The notes below the pieces were generated by a model that did no database searches, was not told the DNA's origin, and saw only the letters and a list, made by a program, of their open reading frames with translations. From assembly GCA_019683625.1 (NCBI GenBank), contig JADGHY010000133.1:1-6220 (forward strand): a stretch of DNA of 6,220 nucleotides, given 5' to 3'. Position 1 is the stretch's first letter. The number at the start of each line of letters is the position of its first letter. A program made the position numbers and the translations under genes. The stretch comes from Thermoflavifilum sp. GTDB lineage: Bacteria; Bacteroidota; Bacteroidia; Chitinophagales; Chitinophagaceae. This document shows positions 1-5,050 of the stretch, in pieces.

Positions 1-4
1 ATCT

Positions 5-1750
5 CTACACACAGCATTTCGTCGGCATCGTCAGTTTTTTATTAGATACAAGAATTGTGATGATGTTTGATACAAGATAATATAAAGTTAACCCGGCTGC
101 CAGGCTATTGAAAAAGCCCAGGAAAAAGATGGGCAGGATAAACGGCATGTATTTCATGAATGCCATTTCCTGTCCGCCTGCATTTCCTGCAGCAGCCATG
201 TTGTTCTTATTGTAAAATGCCATCACTAAACTGGTGAGCGTCATCAGCAGCGTGAGTAAACTCACATGATCACCATACAGCGGAATCTTAAATGGCAAAT
301 TGAGAATAGAATCATAGGTGCTTAAATCCTTTACCCATAGAAAATGTTGCTGACGAAGCTGAATGGCCGACATGAATAAGCTGTATAAGGCAAAAAATAT
401 GGGAATTTGCAGCAATGCCGGCACACAACCTCCTAATGGGCTCACGCCAGCCATGCGAAACAGCTTCATCTGCTCCATAGCAAATTTCTGCTGATCATCT
501 TTATATTTTTTGCGAAGCTCATCCAACTCGGGTTTTAACACCTTCATCTTGGCTTGTGAAAGATAACTCTTGTATGTTAACGGCGAAATCAGCAGCCTGA
601 TGACAATAGTGAGCAAGATAATAACAATGCCCCAGTCGCCAATCCATTTGCCTAACAGCAAAAACACCGGCAGGATAATCCATTTATTGATATATTTCAC
701 AAAAGCATAAATACCATATCCCAGTGGAATAATATTTTCGATGCCAATATGATAACTTTTCAACAAGGCATAATCATTGGGGCTGTACAACAATTGGAGA
801 TGATAGGAAACCTCCGACTGGTGGGTATAAGGAAGTTTCAGTACAGCCTGCATCTGGCCAACAATATCTGCTTCGTGCTCCGGCAATTGCCCTTGTACCT
901 CGCCGCCCGCAAATGTTCCGTTGGTATGAATAATGCTTACATTAAAAAACTCTTCCCGCAGGCTTATCCATTGCAGCGGTTGATTAAAATCTTTTTGTTG
1001 GGTTTTAATAAAACTAAAATAATCAATATCAGAATGGCCGTTTACAGAAGCCTTAAAATATAATTGCAAATCACGACGCTCAACCGTGATGTCTTTTTCT
1101 TGATGATTGGCCTGTACTTGCCACAGCAGTTGAATCTGCTGATCTGCAGCAGGAATGTATTGATCCATCCCTACCAACCTGATCTGCCAGTCGATGCGAT
1201 AATCGTTGGGATGGATCCGGTACTCATATTCCAGATATTGATGGGAACTGTTTAACGGCAAACGATATCGGATGAGATAATCATGATCGGCAAGTTGCTG
1301 TATAGTATCGAGCTGAAAATATAATGCAGATGTTTGAAGAGGAACAGCGTTGGTGGCAGGGATTAGCAAGGATAACTGATCGTATGGATTTCCCTTGAGC
1401 ATCAAGGGTTTTCCGGTGTAAGTCTGATAGTGATTCAGTATTACCTGTTTGGGAACAGCACCTTTGCTGCTGAAAACAATTTGCAGCACACCATTATTTA
1501 TCGTATCGAGACGTTCTACGCCTTGGTGAGCGATTGCCGGCCAAGCTGCAAGGCTATCGGCCTGAGAGGCGGTGGTATCGGTCAGATGCGAAAGGCTGTC
1601 GGCAGGAACAGTAGCCTGAGCCTTTGCCAGGGAATCCTGTTGGGCTTTGAAGCGCAAATACTTTTCCTGAGCCTGCTGATTGTAATACAAATAGCCCACC
1701 ACCAGCAGGCTGAGCAGAATAAATCCAATAACCGAGTTTCTATCCATCAT
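5..1750 (-). CDS. yidC: Membrane protein insertase YidC (Oxa1/Alb3 family), C-terminus short
   Basis: YidC inserts and folds inner-membrane proteins, alone or with SecYEG. The 581-residue product has an N-terminal membrane segment (about residues 7-23), a Q/A/D/S-rich linker to about 80, and a large beta-rich periplasmic domain (about 80-340). The conserved Oxa1-type core follows. In the core I see the groove arginine R385 in IVIRLLISPLTYKS, a charged cytoplasmic hairpin (about 400-432), SPLGGCVPALLQIP (437-450), and further membrane segments near 442-462, 496-513 and 534-568. Two ATGs lie in tandem (1750 and 1747). I take the first because AAGGA sits 8 bases upstream of it, although Shine-Dalgarno use is rare in Bacteroidota. 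The gene follows pyrG on the same strand after 94 bp. Oddity: the protein stops about 13 residues after the last membrane segment, ending NKKLTMPTKCCV. Relatives normally carry a longer lysine-rich tail, so a frameshift or truncation at the T6 run (35-40) is possible. Family assignment is very secure. Confidence 0.96.
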   Translation of the reverse strand: MMDRNSVIGFILLSLLVVGYLYYNQQAQEKYLRFKAQQDSLAKAQATVPADSLSHLTDTTASQADSLAAWPAIAHQGVERLDTINNGVLQIVFSSKGAVPKQVILNHYQTYTGKPLMLKGNPYDQLSLLIPATNAVPLQTSALYFQLDTIQQLADHDYLIRYRLPLNSSHQYLEYEYRIHPNDYRIDWQIRLVGMDQYIPAADQQIQLLWQVQANHQEKDITVERRDLQLYFKASVNGHSDIDYFSFIKTQQKDFNQPLQWISLREEFFNVSIIHTNGTFAGGEVQGQLPEHEADIVGQMQAVLKLPYTHQSEVSYHLQLLYSPNDYALLKSYHIGIENIIPLGYGIYAFVKYINKWIILPVFLLLGKWIGDWGIVIILLTIVIRLLISPLTYKSYLSQAKMKVLKPELDELRKKYKDDQQKFAMEQMKLFRMAGVSPLGGCVPALLQIPIFFALYSLFMSAIQLRQQHFLWVKDLSTYDSILNLPFKIPLYGDHVSLLTLLMTLTSLVMAFYNKNNMAAAGNAGGQEMAFMKYMPFILPIFFLGFFNSLAAGLTLYYLVSNIITILVSNKKLTMPTKCCV

Positions 1751-1769
1751 GAGTAATATCCTTAACCTG

Positions 1770-1800
1770 GCCGGAATTTATGCAATATCTGTTTCCCGGC
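1770..1800 (-). other. GC-rich hairpin in the yidC leader
   Basis: Read on the minus strand, GCCGGGAA (1800-1793) can pair with TTCCGGC (1776-1770): seven base pairs with one bulged G, closing a 16-nt A/T-rich loop. No T-tract follows, so it does not look like an intrinsic terminator for pyrG. It ends about 20 nt before the yidC start, just upstream of the AAGGA stretch, so it could affect translation start or protect the 5' end of the mRNA. The pairing is visible in the sequence; the role is inference. Confidence 0.35.
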
Positions 1801-1816
1801 TCTGATTTTTGACCTG

Positions 1817-1849
1817 CAAAGGTAAGAAAAAGGCCAATGGTGATTTAAA
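1817..1849 (-). promoter_or_regulatory. Candidate promoter for yidC (Bacteroidota type)
   Basis: The minus strand reads TACCTTTG at 1824-1817, an exact match to the Bacteroidota -7 consensus TANNTTTG. A weak -33-like TTTAAA lies at 1849-1844, 19 bases upstream, and overlaps the pyrG stop codon. The start of transcription would fall near 1810, giving a leader of about 60 nt. The -33 element is not the preferred TTTG, so activity may be modest, with read-through from pyrG adding to yidC expression. Confidence 0.5.
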
Positions 1850-3500
1850 TGGCATGAATGGAACTTTCGGCATGCAATGGATTGGAAGCTTTTCGTCCTT
1901 CCGCATAGCTCTTGGCGGCCTTGATAAAAGCCACAAAAGCCGGATGCGGATTTTCCACCGTGCTTTTCAGCTCCGGGTGATACTGGCATCCAAAAAAGAA
2001 AGGATGTCCGGGTAGTTCAATGATCTCCACCAGTCCGGTCTCTGGATTGATGCCTGAAGCAATCATGCCTGCTTTTTCCATGGCTTCCAGATAGCGGTTG
2101 TTGAATTCATATCTGTGCCGGTGGCGTTCGCTAATCATGCGGGTACCATAAATTTTTTCGGCCAAAGTGCCGGGTTTAATCTCGCAGGGATAAGCACCCA
2201 GCCGCATGGTTCCACCTTTGGCCGTGATTTTCTTCTGTTCTTCCATGAGGTCGATAACCGGATCGGGGGTAGCCGGATTCATCTCGGTGGAATGAGCTTC
2301 TGCCAGGCCCATCACGTGGCGGGCAAATTCGATCACTGCACATTGCATGCCCAGGCAGATGCCAAAGAAGGGAATCTGATGCTCGCGGGCATATTGTATG
2401 GCTGCAATTTTTCCTTCAATGCCCCGATGACCGAAACCCGGCGCCACCAGCACGCCATCTAAGCCGGCCAGTTTTTCTTCCACATTTTCCGGCGTGATAA
2501 ACTCGGAATGAATATATTGCACCACCACCTTGCATTCGTTCACCGCACCGGCGTGGATGAAAGATTCCAATATGGATTTGTAGGCATCCTGTAATTCCAC
2601 ATATTTCCCCACAAGCCCTACAGTGACTTTCGATTTGGGATATTTAAGTTTATCCAAAAATTCACGCCAGCGGGAGAGCTCCGGTTCCTGGCGGATAGGA
2701 ATATGCAATTTTTGCATGCAAATCACGTCTAATTTCTCCCGCATCATTTCCAGCGGCACTTCATAGATAGTGGGCACATCGTTGGCTTCGATGACTGCAT
2801 CTACATTCACATTGCAAAAAAGAGCTATTTTCTTTTTTAAGTCGTAGGTCATGGGCTCTTCCGTGCGGCATACAATAATATCGGGATGAACGCCATTCTC
2901 GCTTAGCATGCGCACGGAGTGCTGGGTAGGTTTGGTTTTCAGCTCTTTTGCTGCCCGCAGATAAGGAATGAGGGTGAGATGCACGACCAGGCAATTTTCA
3001 TTGCCTAATTCCCATTGCAGCTGACGCACAGCCTCAATGTAAGGTAAAGATTCAATATCTCCTACCGTGCCCCCTACTTCCGTGATGACAATATCATACT
3101 GGCCTTCATTGCCCAACAGCAATACCCTGCGTTTAATTTCGTCGGTGATGTGGGGAATGACCTGCACCGTTTTGCCCAGATAGGCACCCTCACGCTCTTT
3201 GTTGATCACCGTCTGGTAAATGCGGCCCGTAGTGACGTTGTTGGCCTGGGAAGTGGGTCGATTCAAAAAACGTTCATAATGCCCGAGGTCAAGATCGGTT
3301 TCTGCTCCATCTTCAGTTACATAGCATTCACCATGTTCGTAAGGATTTAAAGTGCCCGGATCCACATTGATGTAGGGATCAAATTTTTGAATGGTTACCC
3401 GTAAACCCCTGGCTTGTAGTAATTTGGCAAGAGAAGCAGCAATGATTCCTTTTCCAAGCGAAGAGGTAACGCCACCGGTCACGAAAATATATTTAGCCAT
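1845..3500 (-). CDS. pyrG: CTP synthase (glutamine-hydrolysing)
   Basis: PyrG converts UTP to CTP using ATP and glutamine, the last step of de novo pyrimidine nucleotide synthesis. The product is 551 residues, usual for the family. The synthase domain (about 1-267) has the signature MAKYIFVTGGVTSSLGKG with its P-loop, the DLDLGHYERF segment (69-78), and EVGGTVGDIES with the metal-binding E141. The class I glutamine amidotransferase domain (about 290-530) has the APGFGHRG loop (353-360), nucleophile C382 in GICLGMQ, and the catalytic H508/E510 in YHPE. The frame stays open 53 codons further upstream, but the conserved family start MAKYIFVTGG fixes the start at 3500; the upstream residues are not PyrG-like. 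The start has no Shine-Dalgarno (ATTCTGCTT before ATG). A promoter candidate lies about 80 nt upstream, and yidC follows after 94 bp. The final 20 or so residues after SYAEGRK are an unconserved-looking tail. All key residues are present, so I expect an active enzyme. Confidence 0.98.
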   Translation of the reverse strand: MAKYIFVTGGVTSSLGKGIIAASLAKLLQARGLRVTIQKFDPYINVDPGTLNPYEHGECYVTEDGAETDLDLGHYERFLNRPTSQANNVTTGRIYQTVINKEREGAYLGKTVQVIPHITDEIKRRVLLLGNEGQYDIVITEVGGTVGDIESLPYIEAVRQLQWELGNENCLVVHLTLIPYLRAAKELKTKPTQHSVRMLSENGVHPDIIVCRTEEPMTYDLKKKIALFCNVNVDAVIEANDVPTIYEVPLEMMREKLDVICMQKLHIPIRQEPELSRWREFLDKLKYPKSKVTVGLVGKYVELQDAYKSILESFIHAGAVNECKVVVQYIHSEFITPENVEEKLAGLDGVLVAPGFGHRGIEGKIAAIQYAREHQIPFFGICLGMQCAVIEFARHVMGLAEAHSTEMNPATPDPVIDLMEEQKKITAKGGTMRLGAYPCEIKPGTLAEKIYGTRMISERHRHRYEFNNRYLEAMEKAGMIASGINPETGLVEIIELPGHPFFFGCQYHPELKSTVENPHPAFVAFIKAAKSYAEGRKASNPLHAESSIHAI

Positions 3501-3533
3501 AAGCAGAATGATTTCGCATGCAGGTGACCTCAG

Positions 3534-3575
3534 GGAAAATAGGCAAACACAGTATCCGGATGGAGGGTATTTTCC
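3534..3575 (-). repeat. Inverted repeat in the pyrG leader
   Basis: GGAAAATA (3575-3568 on the minus strand) and TATTTTCC (3541-3534) are perfectly complementary 8-mers separated by 26 nt. The interval contains the palindrome ATCCGGAT (3554-3561), and CCACGTGG (3574-3581) sits at the predicted start of transcription. The A/T-rich stem is weak on its own. It could be a leader RNA structure, an operator pair or chance; the sequence does not decide. Confidence 0.25.
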
Positions 3576-3586
3576 ACGTGGTCGGA

Positions 3587-3617
3587 CAAAATTACAATTT
3601 TTTCTCCCCCTGCAAAA
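3587..3617 (-). promoter_or_regulatory. Candidate promoter for pyrG (Bacteroidota type)
   Basis: On the minus strand TTTTG (3617-3613) is followed after 18 bases by TAATTTTG (3594-3587). Both match the Bacteroidota -33 (TTTG) and -7 (TANNTTTG) elements, at close to the known spacing of about 19. Transcription would start near 3580, giving a leader of about 80 nt before pyrG. It is the best-formed promoter in the window and stands back to back with the thioesterase promoter. Confidence 0.6.
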
Positions 3618-3643
3618 TCTTATCCGGTGCTCATCTGAAAAGG

Positions 3644-3661
3644 TTGTGCATATCTGCAAAA
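3644..3661. repeat. Imperfect inverted repeat between divergent promoters
   Basis: TTGTGCA (3644-3650), a 4-base spacer and TGCAAAA (3655-3661) form an inverted repeat matching at 6 of 7 positions. Its left arm contains the TTG proposed as the thioesterase -33 element. TGCAAAA occurs again at 3611-3617, over the pyrG -33 element. The positions suit an operator acting on one or both promoters. No regulator is encoded nearby, and arms this short can arise by chance in A/T-rich DNA. Confidence 0.25.
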
Positions 3662-3676
3662 CTTCCTGTAGGTTTG
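3644..3676 (+). promoter_or_regulatory. Candidate promoter for the acyl-CoA thioesterase gene
   Basis: TTG (3644-3646) is followed after 22 bases by TAGGTTTG (3669-3676), an exact TANNTTTG -7 element. The spacing is at the long end of the accepted range. Transcription would begin near 3682, leaving only about 15 nt of leader (A/T-rich, no Shine-Dalgarno) before the ATG at 3698. Confidence 0.5.
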
Positions 3677-3697
3677 TGCTGCATTTGAAAAATAAAC

Positions 3698-4255
3698 ATG
3701 GAAAATCATTTTTCTCCTAAAAAACCAAAAGATTCGCTGGTGGTGATGACGGAACTGGTATTGCCCAACGATACCAACACGTTTGGAAATCTGATGGGAG
3801 GCCGACTGATGTATTGGATGGATATTGCCGCCGCACTGGCTTCGATGAAACATTGCGGCAGTCCCGTGGTCACGGCTTCCGTGGATAATATTTCTTTTGA
3901 AAATCCGATTCGCCTGGGCAATGTCGTGCATATTGAGGCCAAGGTATCGCGGGCGTTTCATACTTCCATGGAAGTCCATATTTCTGTGTGGAGTGAAGAT
4001 ACCCTGCAGCATTTTCGCTACCGCTCCAATGAAGCTTATTATACCTTTGTGGCCATTGACCCCAATGGGAAACCCAAGCCCGTTCCGCCCCTGGAGCCGG
4101 AAACCGAGGAAGAGAAACAACTCTACGAAGGTGCCCTGCGACGCCGGCAACTGCGTTTGATCCTAAGCGGAAAAATGAAACCGGAAGATGCGGATGAATT
4201 AAAGGCACTTTTTCAGGTATCTGCCAGCGATCCACTCGCCCACCCCGAAACCTAA
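3698..4255 (+). CDS. Acyl-CoA thioesterase, single hotdog domain (YciA/YkhA-like)
   Basis: The 185-residue product looks like a cytoplasmic hotdog-fold thioesterase that hydrolyses acyl-CoA to free acid and CoA. The family signature is clear: LPNDTNTFGNLMGGRLMYWMD (22-42) with the presumed catalytic acid D42 on the long helix, TASVDNISFENPIRLGNVV (59-77) on the central strands, and HTSMEV (88-93), matching the CoA-side SSM/TSM segment. After the hotdog core (about 12-125) comes an acidic helical tail with PPLEPETEEEKQLYEGALRRR. This resembles the longer YkhA/ACOT type rather than the shorter YciA. The start at 3698 is supported by the promoter just upstream and by the family's usual short N-terminus. 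The gene diverges from pyrG and converges on the hydrolase gene, sharing 4 bp at the stop codons. Chain-length preference cannot be read from the sequence. Confidence 0.92.
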   Translation: MENHFSPKKPKDSLVVMTELVLPNDTNTFGNLMGGRLMYWMDIAAALASMKHCGSPVVTASVDNISFENPIRLGNVVHIEAKVSRAFHTSMEVHISVWSEDTLQHFRYRSNEAYYTFVAIDPNGKPKPVPPLEPETEEEKQLYEGALRRRQLRLILSGKMKPEDADELKALFQVSASDPLAHPET

Positions 4256-4917
4256 TCTTCCGGAAAATATGCATCTATAAATGCTTGAACCTGTGCATTG
4301 ATCTCATCTGCCCGGTCGAGTATCATCAGATGCGTGCCCCCATGAATGACCCGATCCGGCTTTTTTACAAAACAGATGGGCAACATATGATCCCGATCAC
4401 CGTGAATGTGCGTGTACGGGCATGCTAAAGCGTGATTTTCCCAGCTAATGACTTTTTGCCAGGCCCAGCGAAAAAACACTTCATCTGTTTCCTCAATGAT
4501 TTTTTTCAAGAGTTGAAACGTGGCTTCGGTTTCCGGGCCAAACAGCCATTTGCCCAACCAGACACCCAACACCTGCAGCCATGGGTAAGGAAGCCAGCGA
4601 TGAACGGGCAATAGGTGCAACAACTGGAAATAGGGCGGAAGCTCTGCAGAGGATTTGACGCTGGAAATTAATATCAACCCCTTTACCGGCCTAAGCCTGC
4701 TGATCTCTATGGCCATCATCCCGCCAAACGACATGCCCAGCAATACGGGCTCAGGCGATAAAATCTGTGCATTGAGTCGCCCGGCATAGGCCGACATGGT
4801 TTCCCTTTTCTCTGGCCTGATCCAATGCACGGGATGCAATTGGCATCTGTTGAGCCGAAGCCGCTGAAAAATGCGCTGATCTGCACCTAATCCGGAGATC
4901 AGATAAACATCTGGCAT
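4252..4917 (-). CDS. Small alpha/beta hydrolase of unknown substrate
   Basis: The 221-residue protein has an alpha/beta-hydrolase fold. It opens with MPDVYLISGLGADQRIF, where GLGAD supplies the oxyanion-hole loop. The nucleophile elbow is GMSFGG with S63, the acid is probably D176 in HGDRDHMLP (D174 is the alternative), and the histidine is H196 in HGGTHLMI. Residues about 90-155 form a hydrophobic, tryptophan-rich lid-like insert. No signal peptide is visible, so it is probably cytoplasmic. The frame is open back to 5046, but I choose the ATG at 4917: it starts directly on the first beta strand, and the longer version would run through the terminator at 4996-5031 and add an unlikely hydrophobic leader. 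The start lacks a Shine-Dalgarno, and the only promoter hint is a poor TAACTTTC at 4934-4927. I recall similar hypothetical hydrolases in other Bacteroidota; the substrate (ester, lactone or thioester) is unknown. Confidence 0.88.
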   Translation of the reverse strand: MPDVYLISGLGADQRIFQRLRLNRCQLHPVHWIRPEKRETMSAYAGRLNAQILSPEPVLLGMSFGGMMAIEISRLRPVKGLILISSVKSSAELPPYFQLLHLLPVHRWLPYPWLQVLGVWLGKWLFGPETEATFQLLKKIIEETDEVFFRWAWQKVISWENHALACPYTHIHGDRDHMLPICFVKKPDRVIHGGTHLMILDRADEINAQVQAFIDAYFPED

Positions 4918-4995
4918 ACTGAAAAAGAAAGTTAGGGAAAATGTGTAGAAAGGGAAACATTTGGCTATCACAAAGAGCAGATGCAAGACCGGCGT

Positions 4996-5031
4996 AAACA
5001 AAAACCCCGGATCAGTGGTGATCCGGGGTTT
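4996..5031 (-). terminator. Intrinsic terminator of the S1 gene
   Basis: On the minus strand, 19 nt after the S1 stop codon, AAACCCCGGATCA (5014-5002 complement pair with 5031-5019) forms a perfect 13-bp stem around a 4-nt loop. The stem runs into TTTTTGTTT. This is a textbook Rho-independent terminator. It separates the S1 transcript from the hydrolase gene and argues that the hydrolase starts downstream of it. In the plus direction no comparable T-tract follows beyond the stem. Confidence 0.93.
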
Positions 5032-5050
5032 GATGAAGTTATCCACAAAG

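Noticed and set aside
749..1756. Plus-strand frames of 63 to 108 codons opposite yidC
   Set aside because: They are antisense to a clear YidC coding region, with no start signals or known motifs.
1762..1989. 75-codon minus-strand frame across the pyrG end and yidC leader
   Set aside because: It is out of frame inside the conserved PyrG C-terminus and has no protein-like features.
2115..2462. 115-codon plus-strand frame opposite pyrG
   Set aside because: It is an antisense shadow of the glutaminase domain, with no motif.
3501..3659. N-terminal extension of the pyrG frame by 53 codons
   Set aside because: CTP synthases start at MAKYIFVTGG or its equivalent; the upstream residues are cysteine/arginine-rich and the stretch spans the predicted promoter.
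3620..4150. 176-codon minus-strand open frame antisense to the thioesterase gene
   Set aside because: No recognisable domain; it mirrors a well-supported hotdog gene and overlaps both promoters.
4927..4934. TAACTTTC on the minus strand as a -7 element for the hydrolase
   Set aside because: The final G of TANNTTTG is missing, there is no good -33 element at proper spacing, and it would leave almost no leader. Noted only as the best available candidate.
4918..5046. N-terminal extension of the hydrolase frame by 43 codons, resembling a hydrophobic leader
   Set aside because: It contains the 13-bp stem of the S1 terminator, and the hydrolase fold begins exactly at the ATG at 4917.
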